This document shows positions 35,303 through 47,116 of a stretch of 64,000 nucleotides of DNA, piece by piece (the stretch's first letter is position 1; every line of letters begins with the position of its first letter). This stretch comes from Globisporangium splendens (Eukaryota > Oomycota > Peronosporomycetes > Pythiales > Pythiaceae): positions 186,001 to 250,000 of the forward strand of contig VFIW01000065.1 of the NCBI GenBank assembly GCA_006386115.1, in the 5' to 3' direction. Made by a program: the position numbers and the translations under genes. The notes beneath the pieces were generated by a model, which saw only the letters and a list, made by a program, of their open reading frames with translations, did not search any database and was not told the origin of the DNA.

Positions 35303-38300
35303 CCTGGAGGTGGTGGAGTCGTCTTGACCACTGCTAGGCAGATACGTAGTGGTGGTGACGCTCAGTTACTGTAAGCAGCGGTTTCTCGAATGAGACCAGG
35401 CGACAACAGTGAGGATTGGACGCACAGCGGATGAGATGAGTGCGTGAATGCGCTCGACGGCGAAACGAAAAGTGGGAGATGGACGAGACCTCGTTGGTTG
35501 TCTCCTGGAACAAACAAACTGCTTCTTGTGGCTTTGCTGGTGCCTCCTGTGGTGTGGTCGTGGGTCGTTTGCGTGCCATGCGATTGCGTGCATTCACGTT
35601 GGCCATGTGCGACAAGGCACCTCAAGTTGCGACGTGATTGGCAGAGGGCTGCATTTCGGATAACTCACTCGCTGCGACACCTGTCAAGTCTCCGCTAAGT
35701 GCGAGGAGATCAGATGAGGATAGGTGGGTCTCTGGGTGTCAGTGCTGCAGGTGTACGGTCCAGAATGACCTCATGGCTGGCTTGTCCAAGGTATCAAGAA
35801 GTCCAAAGTGTCTATATTGGTCCAAAGCTGCTCATTCGCATTCCCTGAGGAAAGCCTGGGTCTAGAAGAAGGAGGAGGAAGGCGCAAAGTATTCCACGGC
35901 GATGGATCGAAAAATGGTGATTATACTGGAGCGCAAGGTGCTGGAATTGAACTTGAGGCTGGGAAGTCGAGGGAAATAGTTTTCACCAGCGGGAGGATGC
36001 GTTTCTACGCGTTCATGACCCAGCAAAATGGCCATCGGCGTCGAATCAGAGGCCAATGACACGTGGGGCACGCAGTGACTCACACGCATCTTCCATGGTA
36101 CAAATGATGCAATCAACACACACAGGTTGCAAAGGCAATGCATGCCGTGCAATTTAGTAGTCGAGTGGGAACTCCTTTAACCAAAGGGGTGCATTTGCAG
36201 CCAGCCATTCCATTACAGTGTGCAGTCACGTCGCCCGGCGTCGACGTACAACCTGTGGCTATTAATTCGCATGGCGGCACTCCAAATGCGCTTAATTCTC
36301 AGGGCAACACAATCGTGCCGCAGTGCCGTCATGTGGTACAAGTTGACGCCCACGAGGTGAGAAAAGCAGCAACTCGGGCGAAATCAGCTTTTGATTGCGC
36401 CAGATCCTGAACACATCATCCCTTCCACTAATTACGGACTGTTACCCATTATTTACGAGTGTATCCCACATATAAGAACTGAAGCTCAGCTTTTATTTGT
36501 TTGTTGTCCGTTCTTGTGCCAGATCCACTTGTCCATTCAAAAATGATCTTGAAGCGGTATGACAATTGCCTCATGCCGCCCAAGCATGACCCGTGCTGCA
36601 GCATATGCAGGCAATTCACACACACACACACACACACACTTGCAGTGAACTGCAGTCATGATCCATAGAGACAGGGTTGGAGCAGCAACGCCTTGCAAAT
36701 CAAGGCAGCCGACACTTTGTACGTCGGCAATGGGTGGACACACAAAGCCTGTACCACGTCGCATGCCGTTGATATCGCTGTCAACCACCATGCTCTCACA
36801 TTCCAAAGGTGCTCACGGCAGTTTTTGGCGGACCCATTCGTTCCGTTCGTGTCGCAGTGGCGGTGCTGGCTGACTCCAAAAAAACACTGTTGAGAAAACA
36901 CTGCATTTTGGAGCAAACACAAAAAGATTGCGCCGCACCTTCCAACCGTATGCGTTAATTACGGAGACCCTTCCTCTAATTGCGTTCTGCGTGCGTCAAT
37001 AAACAAGTTTCTACTGAATCTCTGTCCCTCCCAGATTTTCCAAGTTGCCCATCCCATTGCCGAGCTGCTCAGCTCCAATGATCTTGAAGTGCTGCCACAT
37101 TTCCTGTTGCCATAGCCGTTAGACGATGTATTTCTTATCCAGAGGACCGACACCAAAAGTCCCACAGCCAATTCAGAGCATTGGTCCTGGAGTTGCAGCA
37201 GCAAACTTGTTTTTCTGCTGCGGGTCGACTGAAGGCGGAAATGTCCACCCCAGGGTGAAAATGCTGAGCTTCACTGAAACGACCACGACAGACTACGCTA
37301 AGAAGCACGAGTCCCTATTTCTATCGACCGCGGCACTACGTTTGGCCACTCTTGTTTGACTCCTGTGTGCCGCTTCAAGTAGAAAGTCCATTAAGGAGCT
37401 ACCAGAGACAGAGCGAATCTACGAATGACTTCTCCTTAAATGCGTTCTCACTTCTTTTGCACATTTTGCAGACGAAAAGCTGCGGGAATGAGCGTGGCCA
37501 CGCGCTTCAGTTCACATACCGACGCGACGTCGTCTCTTTTCAGTTGCCCATAGACATGCACAGAATAGTGTGTCAGAGTAGAGATGCTGGCCATTTTACA
37601 CTGAATTTTGCTAAAGCTTCGTCGTAGAGAGATGGATAGCTCCAGATGTAGCAGAAATGTTGCCGAGAGCGTCACAAACGCTGAGGCATCAATTGCAGCT
37701 CGATGACTCCCTTAGTGGTCGAAGCGGCACATGGCTGCATACATTTTCTCATTGCCATCTGACCCGACTTAGAGAGCCTTCTCTCCTACACTACTCGTAG
37801 TATTTCAGCATGGAAAAGCAGAGTGCAAGAGCTTTCGCGCAGACCAACCGCTTCCCCCCATCAGGTTGAAGAGTTGACGCAGGTAAGAAGGAGTGTGGGT
37901 GATGTCTGCAAAGAATGGCCATATTCCCAAATAAACTGCCTTCATGGAGAGTGGTGGTCGTCAATGCTTGCAGTACTTCACAAATAAACTGGAGATGAGA
38001 CAGAAGGGCAGTTCTTCTGTGACAAATGTGCTCGACGCCGAGTGTTGGTCTGACACTGATCATGTCCCTTCAACTGACTCCGTTTGCTTGTCAATACTAG
38101 GAAACGCTCATGCGTTCATGAGCAAATGTCTTCTCGAGTCTGGAGACAAATGCCAGCTACCGGGCTTACTCGTTGTTGTTTCACGAACGAGGCTTGCGCG
38201 TTGTCAATGTAGACAAGAAGCCAAGGAGCACATGTTGAAGGGAGAACACCGAACCAATTGCACGTGGGTGCAATATTCAAAAGTTGTACTAATAGCTCTC

Positions 38301-38411
38301 GCGCCACAAAGAGAGCAAGCATGGGAGGCAGTGGCTATGTCAAGACAGACTGAATGCACTTATAATTATTCACGCAATGAGCTGTGTGTATACTATCCAC
38401 CTTGCTGATTA
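35303..38411. other. gene-poor region, about 3.1 kb
   Basis: Between the NRT2 5' end and the 3' end of paralogue C. It contains a (CA)11 microsatellite and many short unrelated frames. Some frames, for instance around 36960-37200 on the minus strand, have protein-like composition but match nothing I recognise. Decayed mobile DNA is possible but not supported by terminal repeats or a transposase motif. Confidence 0.45.
36617..36638. repeat. (CA)11 microsatellite
   Basis: Eleven consecutive CA units in the gene-poor stretch between NRT2 and paralogue C. Confidence 0.9.
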
Positions 38412-40535
38412 TCACACACTTGCCACCTCCTTATCGTCGCTGCCTGCGTGCGCCTGCAGCAGCTTGGACGCGATTTTCGCGAGTCTCGTCACGGTAGCGA
38501 ACTGCGCCTGCGTCACGTCGCGAGGCTCGCTATTCAAACAGCACACCGTGCCGATCACAGTGCCGTCTTGCGCTTCAAGCGGGACGCCAAAGTAGAACCG
38601 CAGACCGGCGTCGCCCTGGACGACATCCATGCGACCGTAGTTGATATCGGCTTCTGGGTGCGGAATCAGGAGCGGCTCGTTGCTCATGATCGTGTGCGAG
38701 CAAAACACTTGCTCGCGAGGAAACTCTGTCGCTGTAAACCCGTCTGTGGCTGCCAACACGTGCATGCTGTCGCTGTCAATGACCGAGACGAGTCCCACGG
38801 AGCATCGGAGCTCCTGGCTGGCGATCGAACAGATGAGCTTGAGCTCTGGGAGATTCTTGAGCTCCCTGAGTGGACGCTGCTCGAGCCAGCTCAAGCGGCG
38901 CTTCTCGTCTTTCGGAACGGGGAAGTTGGGCACACCTTTGTTGTTCTCATCGTAGTGGAGAAGGTACTTGCGCTTCGTTGCGTTCGCGAGCTTGATCTCG
39001 TCCAGGGGCGTCTCCATCACGCGCACTTGGGTCTCTAGTGCCTTCACATAGTCGGATTCCGAGCTCTGGTCAGTCAGCCACGTCGCAGTGGACGTCGTCG
39101 AGGACGCACGATCCTTCGTCTTGCTGTCTTGTTCCTCCTCCAAAAGATACTTGATCACTTCCTTCACCGCTTGCTTCCGTGACTCAGGTGCTTTCTCGAG
39201 TGATTCACGAAGCAGCTCCGTCATTGACACACCAATCGGAGAGCTATTTGGGTCATTCGGCTTGACCCTTGGAGGCGATAACTCACAGTCGGGAGGAATG
39301 TGGTCGTAATTGGCGTCATCGACGCGCTCCATGCAGTGCTCACACACGCGCACGACAAACTTCTTGAGGCGACTACGTGGCATCGTGTGCGTGATCGAGC
39401 ATCTCTCGCACACAAAGTATCCGCACAAGTGGCATTTCCTCTTCTTCGTGAGCAGGTGCAGTGATTTCGTGCAGCAAATGCAGCGTGTGTTGGTCGGGAT
39501 GATGGATTTGTGGTCAGCGTACACCTGTGCGCCAAGCCGTCGACGACGCACGATCATGGGCAATCGGCTCGTGGCCTTGGCCATCTGCGTCAGTCTCGAC
39601 GTCACGGTACTCTTGGACGCCGCACCCTTCACTTGTGACATGACCATGCCCGTTCCTCTCGTTAAGTTGCCACTAGCGGCGCCATTTTGCTTCTGCGCCA
39701 CGGCGATTTGGGCATAGAACGAGACACGCACGCCGCTGCGGTGCGAGTTTGGGTCAGCGAGCTCCACGGAGTACGCGGCCGTCATCTCCTGCAACTGGTT
39801 CACGCTCGCCTTAGTCTTGCCAGCAAACACGTCGTCCGGGTCCAGTGAGTGCATCACAAGCACAAAGCCCCTCTTGTCTTCAGCAGCGTCTGCGCCGTCG
39901 GTGTCCACATCACCCTGAGGCTGGAAGTGCTCCAAGAAGCACCACTGCTCGTTCCGAGCAAACACATGAGGCTTCGTGAACGTCGCCGTCTTGACCAGCA
40001 AATCGCAGTCGTTCTCGTCAGAAGGCGGCATCGTCCCGACCGAAGACGGCGTGCAGCTATTACTATGACGGCTCCGAGTCCACACGCTGGTGGTGCTCTT
40101 TGCCCTGTTGATCTGATTGCTGCGCGCGCGATGCACGATGCTTCCGTAGATGTACCCGTTGCCGTAGAGCTCGGCCATCGTCGTCGCGTACTGCTTATCC
40201 GTGGTCGTGCACAGGATGTTGCGCATCTCGACGAGCGAGCACGCGACGACGCCCGTGGTCATAAGGTAGTGCGTGTCTCGACCCTTGCGTGTGTACACCG
40301 CGAACGCGTCGGGGGACGGCGACGCGACCATCGTGCTGTGCTTCTTGTCCCAGTGCGCGAGATCGCTGCGCAGCACTCCCCAGTTGAGGTGGCGCGTGAC
40401 GTGGTCCGCGATCTCGGCGAGTCTTCGGTCCGACGGCCGCACGTGGCGCCGTGACGCAGGCTTGTGCTCATAATCGTCGGTACTCGACAGCGTGTCGGCG
40501 GTGTGCACGTCGAACAGCATCGTGGACGCCGGCAT
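38412..40535 (-). CDS. START-like/FYVE-type zinc finger/GAF protein, paralogue C
   Basis: Intronless, 707 residues from MPASTMLFDVHTAD. The frame is open upstream to an ATG ending at 40808, but paralogue D begins its similarity at the matching MP[SA]-x-LFD position, so this start is preferred. Residues 30-260 are START-like, including FAVYTRKGRDTHYLM and KPHVFARNEQWCFLEHF. VRRRRLG lies at 329-335. The finger (352-401) uses CICC, CHLC, CERC and CEHC. The helix KQAVKEVIKYLLEEEQ precedes a variable linker. The GAF domain spans about 561-697 with FCSHTIMSNEPL, PHPEAD and FYFGVPL. This is the inverted partner of paralogue D: they share an identical 359-bp stretch over the finger (39289-39647), while their GAF halves have diverged. 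Confidence 0.88.
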   Translation of the reverse strand: MPASTMLFDVHTADTLSSTDDYEHKPASRRHVRPSDRRLAEIADHVTRHLNWGVLRSDLAHWDKKHSTMVASPSPDAFAVYTRKGRDTHYLMTTGVVACSLVEMRNILCTTTDKQYATTMAELYGNGYIYGSIVHRARSNQINRAKSTTSVWTRSRHSNSCTPSSVGTMPPSDENDCDLLVKTATFTKPHVFARNEQWCFLEHFQPQGDVDTDGADAAEDKRGFVLVMHSLDPDDVFAGKTKASVNQLQEMTAAYSVELADPNSHRSGVRVSFYAQIAVAQKQNGAASGNLTRGTGMVMSQVKGAASKSTVTSRLTQMAKATSRLPMIVRRRRLGAQVYADHKSIIPTNTRCICCTKSLHLLTKKRKCHLCGYFVCERCSITHTMPRSRLKKFVVRVCEHCMERVDDANYDHIPPDCELSPPRVKPNDPNSSPIGVSMTELLRESLEKAPESRKQAVKEVIKYLLEEEQDSKTKDRASSTTSTATWLTDQSSESDYVKALETQVRVMETPLDEIKLANATKRKYLLHYDENNKGVPNFPVPKDEKRRLSWLEQRPLRELKNLPELKLICSIASQELRCSVGLVSVIDSDSMHVLAATDGFTATEFPREQVFCSHTIMSNEPLLIPHPEADINYGRMDVVQGDAGLRFYFGVPLEAQDGTVIGTVCCLNSEPRDVTQAQFATVTRLAKIASKLLQAHAGSDDKEVASV
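39289..39647 (-). repeat. 359-bp inverted copy shared with 45687-46045
   Basis: Read on the minus strand, this segment of paralogue C matches the plus-strand segment of paralogue D base for base wherever I compared them. Their translations agree in several frames. The ends are sharp: similarity drops at the ATGGTCA start and after CATTCCTCCCGA. It covers VRRRRLG and the whole zinc finger. Confidence 0.8.
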
Positions 40536-42353
40536 GTTCGTCACAATCGGCAGAATGGGCGGTGACGAAAGAGCGCGTGAGTGGCGAGATCGTTCGCAGG
40601 ATCTGCCGCCTTGCGTGTCTGTAGGCAAATCACCAAGTGACCTGTGCGGATATGCGGCTATGTGCTGGCGGAGTGCGCGGGAGGGAACGCCGCCCATGTG
40701 CATGGGCAGGCGCCATGAGGTCAGACGCGCGGATGGTCTGATCGAGCAAGCCCTGCTCTTCCTCATGCGTCCCACTGCATTCGCTCGACCACAAGACGCA
40801 ACTCCCATGTATAGACGATGAATTTATTATTTATACCCTGTTGAAAGTGATCGCTGTGTTTTGATGAAGGGATCGGGAGAATTTGTGGATTGGATGACAC
40901 CTTTTGGTTTTGCTGTTTTACTTGCCTTTATAAAGCACAGTCATGCAAAATATGATACAAACTGGTTGCTTGGCTTTTCGGGGGATGTCTCTGCAAACCA
41001 GCAAAACGCGAATCGATGACTGGGCATCGTCGATGTCTGCGGCTGACATAACACGACCTCAATAGTGCTTTCTGGACCGAATCAGGGTGACTTCGTCATT
41101 GACGACCTGCTCAGCGAGAGGCAACATTGCACCTTGTTTTGAGAAGTAGAACATTTTCGTAACCAAATTCCTCACCCTTCTGTGGTTTTCTACAGAACGG
41201 ACTATTTTTCGCAGTCTCTGCTGGCTTTTTTGCCGAGTTTGTGGTGAAAAGAACACGCTCGTCGTTCTTTTCACATGGGTGGTGTTGCAGATGAGAAGAC
41301 ACTGAAAATGATGTAGAAATCGCATGACAAATGCAATGAAGCGGACATAGAAGAGACCGTGGATACTGACACGGACTCATTTGGTGAGAAAGTATACACA
41401 TCTAGATAACAACCGGCATGAATGGGTTCCATCCCTCCTCCCAACCTCCCCTCGGAATACAAACACGAATTCTGGTTGGTGGTGCGTGTCCGCTCGTCTG
41501 ACTTCGGTCGCTGGACTCGCCTCTGCAGATCAGAGGGCCCGTCCTCTCTTCGCTCGCTGTGCTTCGCTTGCGGGCGACGCCTAGCGGCTTGCCCACCTCT
41601 GTCTGCTTCGTCTTCGCTCTCGCAGTTGATTCGCTTCCGTTTGAATGTGTGGTATACATGCGAACCCTATCCCATTAGTATAGAGTTATTGCAATGTTCT
41701 GTGCCAATAGCTGCAAGACGTTTTACATTTTCTACAAGATCTTTACATTTTTGCGTTTGTCTCGTTGCGGATGCGCAATGTTGGGCAATCTTTGACGACT
41801 ACACGAATGAATGGTAGCGTCTGGTTGGACAAAAATCATGTCTGACATCAGATCTTGTAGCCACACGACTCGAACCAACAGACCTTTTGTACGGTACGCA
41901 CACATTGCAAGCTTTGGCTCTTCCATATTGGATGCACTGTGGGCAGAACCATTGAGATTCTCAGCACACATGTGTCTTCATAGTTATGGCTCGCTTCGTA
42001 TTGATTGTGATCGCCACCGACTGCCATGTGCTCAATCGCACTATTGATAATATGCGCGGTGAAAATTGCTACAGTCGCTAGCAATCAGTCGGATCAACAC
42101 GTCCAATAGGCGTGCTGCAGGAAGTGACTCAAGTCCGTCCTGCAAGAAAAAAAAAAAAAAAGCATTTGTAAAGACTGTGCCAAGGCGCACCACAATAATT
42201 TCATCCGCACTGAATATTGGAAGAAAGCTGGAGCCGTCGAATTGTGTCAGAATCCTATGCATGCAGCAGCGAGTGTATGTCGTGGAAGGCAGCTTGAGGA
42301 AAGCCTTGGTTCTGGCGTGGTGTCGACGCACAACACACTGCGTGAATGAGTTT

Positions 42354-42486
42354 GAGGATCGAAAAGGACTGGCAGGCGCTTCTGCTTTTTCTATTTTTCG
42401 TTGGCCGACATGCTCGATGCAACCTTGAAGATCGTCTTTTCTACTGCAGATGACGTCCAATGCTGTTGCGTGCAGCGCAGTCACAA
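42354..42486. repeat. imperfect direct repeat, copy 1
   Basis: It begins GAGGATCGAAAAGGACT and, after about 45 unique bases, continues with TGCAACCTTGAAG and a stretch ending in GCAGCGCAGTCA. Copy 2 at 42560-42649 has the same two blocks with the middle missing and several substitutions. Confidence 0.7.
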
Positions 42487-42559
42487 CAGGGTGGGTCGGA
42501 TTGCGACATGAGCCAATCGACGGAAGACATGGCGGCAACAAAGTGTTAAACGGAAGGCA

Positions 42560-42649
42560 GAGGATCGAAAAGGACTTGCCACATGCAACCTTGAAGGTCG
42601 TCTTTTCTGCTGCGGGTGACGTCCAACGCTGTTGCATGCAGCGCAGTCA
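42560..42649. repeat. imperfect direct repeat, copy 2
   Basis: The shorter copy of the repeat at 42354-42486, with most of the bases between the opening block and the TGCAACCTTGAAG block absent. The divergence looks like old duplication followed by deletion or insertion. Confidence 0.7.
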
Positions 42650-44735
42650 AGTTAAATTCAGCGCTCGCACATCCTCGAATGCCTGGATCAAACACCACAA
42701 ACCTGCTGTATCTTTTGGCTCGAAACATTTGCCTTTCAATCAATTTTCAAAATGAGCAGTTTGCATTCGCCTGTCCTTTCAAAATTCAACGTACTGATTT
42801 AGCTGTGCTTGCAATGGATTGTGGCCGTATATTTGCACTCAGGTCGTCCAAGGATCCGATCGAAGCTCGCAGACTGCGCGCTACACGCAAAGCGTCATGC
42901 AGCGCATGCTGGCACTTCCGTACAGCTACGCAACTGACGACTGAACGCAGTGGGACGAATACAGCAACGCGCGCTGCCACATGCGCACAACAAAGTAGTC
43001 ACAGCGAACAACGAAATGCTCGTTGTTGCCTAACTTTTACTGCAATCTGCATTAAACTTAGCGTGCGGCAACGCCACGTATCCTGTGCTGATACTGTATC
43101 ATCACAAAGCGACGAGACTCCTGGGTAGTTTGTGTGTTATTGCGCCATTGATGTCTGCCTCAACAAAGTGGAAGAACCCGTCGCCAGGTGAGCACCAGCC
43201 TTGTTCGAGCTACGAAACACTGCTGGCAGTCAATTGGACGAGTGCCAGCTTGTTTCACCACCCAGTATCTGCTAAACAATAGAACCGAGCTATTAGGAGT
43301 TGCACATATCAGGATTGTTTGCCGCAGGCGGTCGATGCGTTTGGCACAAGGGCGATGTTTCGTCAACAAGTCGTCTGTCCTCGTGCTATTTTCACAAGGA
43401 GCAGAATTGGGATCCGCTTTTCGTGGCGTCAATGATGCCTCCCGTTTAACACTTTGTTACCGCCATGTGTTTCGTTGATTGGCTCATGTCGCAGTTCGAC
43501 CCGTCCCTGTTGTGTGTTTTGCACATTTTGACGACACCCAACTGCGAGGCGACAGACGACAACGCAATTGCGGTCCAATGGAAATTGTTTTGCACACAAG
43601 ACCCCAGCGCTGGTCAGTCATCAAGTCCGGCTCTTCTATTACACTGTAGTCATGCAGGATATCAGTGATGACTTTGTGCAAGGCTTCAAAAAAGCAGTCA
43701 CGCAGCGGTTTAACAACATGCTTTGCAGCCTACACTCGCGTGGCAGTTGCCAAACTTGCGTCCTTCCTTCTTTTGATTTTTCATACTGCTCCTGTAGCCA
43801 AACTTCACATGCGATTTGTTGCTGGTCACAGTCCACAAAGTTGAACGAAAAAGAAAAGGTTGGTGATGCTGCGCGAGAACACTGAAAAGCCGCGAGCGCC
43901 GTAATCGCTCTTGGGCAGCTTCAATCGCTCGCCTATGCCATTGCATTCCAGCCATCGCTGCGTGGAATTGATTGCTGTGCAAGCGTTGTACTGAGGTAAG
44001 TGAGAATCAGCCGAACGGCTGCTGAGGTTTCGGTCTGTGGCTGTTCCGTCAAACGTTCTTGTCGGGTGTCTGCACTCGCAACACAAAAATCTCCTGTGCT
44101 GACGTACACACCGTGTTTTGGAGGAAGTTTGCAGATTGAGGACAGCTATTGCGATTTGCGACAAGCTCAGTTCGAGTCTCGACAACACGACGTCCCTTCA
44201 CCAGTAAGGCGTGGTATTTCATACCCTCTTCAACATGATCGATCATCATAATTGTTTGGAAAAGAGGATGAGCTTGAGACTTCATGTAAAGTCAGCGCAA
44301 ATATGCTGGACACCCGCAGTACATTATAAAATGCTTGCCTCCGTTTACTAGTTGCCTCTATAATACTACAACGAGCAGGCATACGACTGCATGGGGGATG
44401 TGCATCTCCCCGACATCCAATGCCTGATTTCACTCACCAACAGGCAACAGAAGGCGCAGCGCGTGTGCAGCGCAATACCAAGCGGCGTCCAGCTGTCCAA
44501 TGCGCCATTTCGCAATCCGCTCTTTGCGCGTGCAGCCACCGACCCTCAGGACGAGAAGAAGCGAAGCAAATCGCGGCGCGAGGCAAAGCACATTTGTGAG
44601 CAGATCCCGCGAGATTTGCGCCACGAACGAACGCCACGCTCGCATCGATACCACCGCCAAAGCACAAGACCCGTCATGGAGCAAGCGTCTGATGGTGAAC
44701 CAGTTGGGATTGGCCCTGAAACGCAGCAGATGACC

Positions 44736-46928
44736 ATGCCGTCTGCAGCGCTGTTCGACGCGCGTGAGAACAAGCATAGCGATGAGGAGACCGACAACTG
44801 GGACGCCGATGCGCTCTGCTCGTTCAAGTCTGGGGGCGACCATGGCGGGAGAACGAGTCTCATTGCGAAACGAAGCGCTTCCGACCAGTGTCAGCCACAC
44901 AACCATCTGCATGCGCCGCGGCGCCATGTGCGTCCGTCGGACAGACGCCTTGCCGAGATCGCTGATCACGTCACGCGCCGCATTAACTGGGATGTTTTGC
45001 GCAGCAGCGTCGCGCTCTGGGACAAGAAGCGCAGAGCACCAAATGACCACGCGTTCGCGGTGTACACGCGGAAAGGTCGCGATGCGCACTACCTCATGGC
45101 CACGGGCGTCGTCGCATGCTCGCTCGTCGAGATACGCAGCATCCTGCGCACGACCACGGATAAGCAGTACGCGTCGACGATGGCCGAGCTCTACGGCGAC
45201 AGGTACATCTACGGAAGCATCGTGCACAGCGCGCACAGCAACGCGATGAAGAAAACAAACAGCGCCGCCAGTATGCGATTCCGCAGCCGTCATAGTAATA
45301 GCTGCACGCCGTCTTCGGTCGGGACGATGCCGCCTTCTGACAAGAACGACTGCGATTTGCTGGTCAAGACGGCGACGTTCACGAAGCCTCATGTGTTTGC
45401 TCGGAACGAGCAGTGGTGCTTCTTGGAGCACTTCCAGCCGCAAGGTGATGATACCCCGGATGCAGATGACGACAAGAGGGGCTTTGTGCTTGTGATGCAC
45501 TCACTGGACCCGGACGACGTGTTTGCTGGCAAGACTAAGGCGAGCGTGAACCAGTTGCAGGAGATGACGGCCGCGTACTCCGTGGCGCTCGCGGAGTCGA
45601 CCTCGCGCCGCATCGGCGTCCGCGTCTCTTTCTACGCGCAGATCGCTGTGGCGCAGAAGCAAGGTAATGGAACTAGAGAATCAAGGATGGTCATGTCACA
45701 AGTGAAGGGTGCGGCGTCCAAGAGTACCGTGACGTCGAGACTGACGCAGATGGCCAAGGCCACGAGCCGATTGCCCATGATCGTGCGTCGTCGACGGCTT
45801 GGCGCACAGGTGTACGCTGACCACAAATCCATCATCCCGACCAACACACGCTGCATTTGCTGCACGAAATCACTGCACCTGCTCACGAAGAAGAGGAAAT
45901 GCCACTTGTGCGGATACTTTGTGTGCGAGAGATGCTCGATCACGCACACGATGCCACGTAGTCGCCTCAAGAAGTTTGTCGTGCGCGTGTGTGAGCACTG
46001 CATGGAGCGCGTCGATGACGCCAATTACGACCACATTCCTCCCGAAGGCGCGTCGCCTCCAAGGATCAAGCCGAATGACCCAAATAGCTCTCCGGTTGGT
46101 GTGTCAATGACGGAGCTGCTTCGTGAATCACTCGAGAAAGCACCTGAGTCACGGAAGCAAGCGGTGAAGGAAGTGATCAAGTATCTGGTTGATGATGATG
46201 ATATGGACGCGACCACTGATTCTTCGCCCTCTTTGTATGCAGCTGATCCTCCCATGTGTTTGTCGGACGAATCCGATCAATCAGATTACATCAAAGCTCT
46301 AGAGACGCATCTTCGAATCAAGGAGACCCCGATCAAGAAAATCAAGCTTGCAAATGCGAAAACCCGCAGCTACCCAGTCACTTACGAAAGTGGCAAGGAT
46401 GCTGTGCCGCAGTATCCCGTTCCACAGAATGAGCAGCATCGGCTGGATTTGATCCGACAGCGCCGACTCACAGAAATTAAGCACGTTCCCGAGCTCGAGA
46501 TCATTTGCTCGATCGCAAGCCAAGAGCTGAGCTGCTCTGGTGCGATGGTGACGGTCATGGACAAAGACATGATGCACGTGCTTGCAGCTACGGAGAATTG
46601 TGACACGGAGACGGCGCCGAGAGAGCACGTGATCTGCTCGCATGCGATCATGAGTGGGCGACCCATGCTGCTCCCGCACCCGGAAGCAGATATCAACTTC
46701 AGTCGTATGTCCGCGGTCAAGAGTGGCACACATTTCTACTTTGGCTTCCCGCTCAAGACCGAAGATGATACGGTGATCGGATCCGTGTGTGTTTTTGACG
46801 AACAACACCGCGACATCACTCAAGCGCAATACGCGTTGTTGGAGAGACTCGCGAACACGGCGTCCAAGTATCTCCAGGCACGTGCAAACAGCTGTGCAGC
46901 CCAGACGGGCTTTGCTACCTCGGTTTAG
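44736..46928 (+). CDS. START-like/FYVE-type zinc finger/GAF protein, paralogue D
   Basis: Intronless, 730 residues from MPSAALFDAREN; ATGs at 44676 and 44391 in the same open frame are alternatives. The START-like half (about 60-290) and the zinc finger (about 372-422; CICC, CHLC, CERC, CEHC) are nearly identical to paralogue C. The linker has a short Asp run (DDDD) encoded by GATGATGATGATAT-like sequence at 46190. The GAF domain (about 583-718) differs from the family: the usual FCSHTIM reads ICSHAIM, and the final core reads SVCVFDEQ instead of the family's V-C-C. It ends in TAG. It is the closest paralogue of C in the window and lies in the opposite orientation about 4.2 kb away. Recent duplication with gene conversion of the front half is the simplest reading. 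Confidence 0.87.
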   Translation: MPSAALFDARENKHSDEETDNWDADALCSFKSGGDHGGRTSLIAKRSASDQCQPHNHLHAPRRHVRPSDRRLAEIADHVTRRINWDVLRSSVALWDKKRRAPNDHAFAVYTRKGRDAHYLMATGVVACSLVEIRSILRTTTDKQYASTMAELYGDRYIYGSIVHSAHSNAMKKTNSAASMRFRSRHSNSCTPSSVGTMPPSDKNDCDLLVKTATFTKPHVFARNEQWCFLEHFQPQGDDTPDADDDKRGFVLVMHSLDPDDVFAGKTKASVNQLQEMTAAYSVALAESTSRRIGVRVSFYAQIAVAQKQGNGTRESRMVMSQVKGAASKSTVTSRLTQMAKATSRLPMIVRRRRLGAQVYADHKSIIPTNTRCICCTKSLHLLTKKRKCHLCGYFVCERCSITHTMPRSRLKKFVVRVCEHCMERVDDANYDHIPPEGASPPRIKPNDPNSSPVGVSMTELLRESLEKAPESRKQAVKEVIKYLVDDDDMDATTDSSPSLYAADPPMCLSDESDQSDYIKALETHLRIKETPIKKIKLANAKTRSYPVTYESGKDAVPQYPVPQNEQHRLDLIRQRRLTEIKHVPELEIICSIASQELSCSGAMVTVMDKDMMHVLAATENCDTETAPREHVICSHAIMSGRPMLLPHPEADINFSRMSAVKSGTHFYFGFPLKTEDDTVIGSVCVFDEQHRDITQAQYALLERLANTASKYLQARANSCAAQTGFATSV
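45687..46045 (+). repeat. 359-bp copy shared in inverted orientation with 39289-39647
   Basis: Partner of the paralogue C segment. Outside these limits the two genes differ by frequent substitutions and small indels, and the GAF ends differ strongly. The separation of about 6 kb and the inverted orientation would allow ectopic pairing. Confidence 0.8.
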
Positions 46929-47116
46929 CAGTTTTCTTTGACCAGCACCGACGCTGGTATGTCACAGCATGTATCCTCTCTCATTCATCGGTTCGTGCGA
47001 CGTACAGGTGTGTAGATATCTTCTTTTCTTATTATATTGTAAGCATGGCAGTGAGACAAGAGACCTGCTTGTTGAAATGACACAAAAACATTCACACCGC
47101 CTCCTTGCAGTTAGAA

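Larger units (their letters stand above)
40536..44735. other. divergent gene-poor region between paralogues C and D, about 4.2 kb
   Basis: The two closest paralogues point away from each other across this stretch. It contains an imperfect direct repeat (42354-42486 and 42560-42649), a short A-run near 42146-42160 and no gene I can support. The frame of paralogue D is open back to 44391, so its start could be further left. Confidence 0.5.

Noticed and set aside
36950..37210. Protein-like minus-strand frame in the gene-poor region
   Set aside because: It is short, lacks a recognisable motif, and neighbouring frames are equally open; not enough to call a gene.
42750..43130. Possible small gene on the plus strand between paralogues C and D
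   Set aside because: The frame has no plausible start context, domain or splice partner and overlaps repeat-flanking DNA.
44430..45500. Minus-strand open frame of 356 codons antisense to paralogue D, with a relative antisense to C
   Set aside because: The similarity of the two antisense frames is explained by the near-identical sense genes; it does not show an antisense gene.
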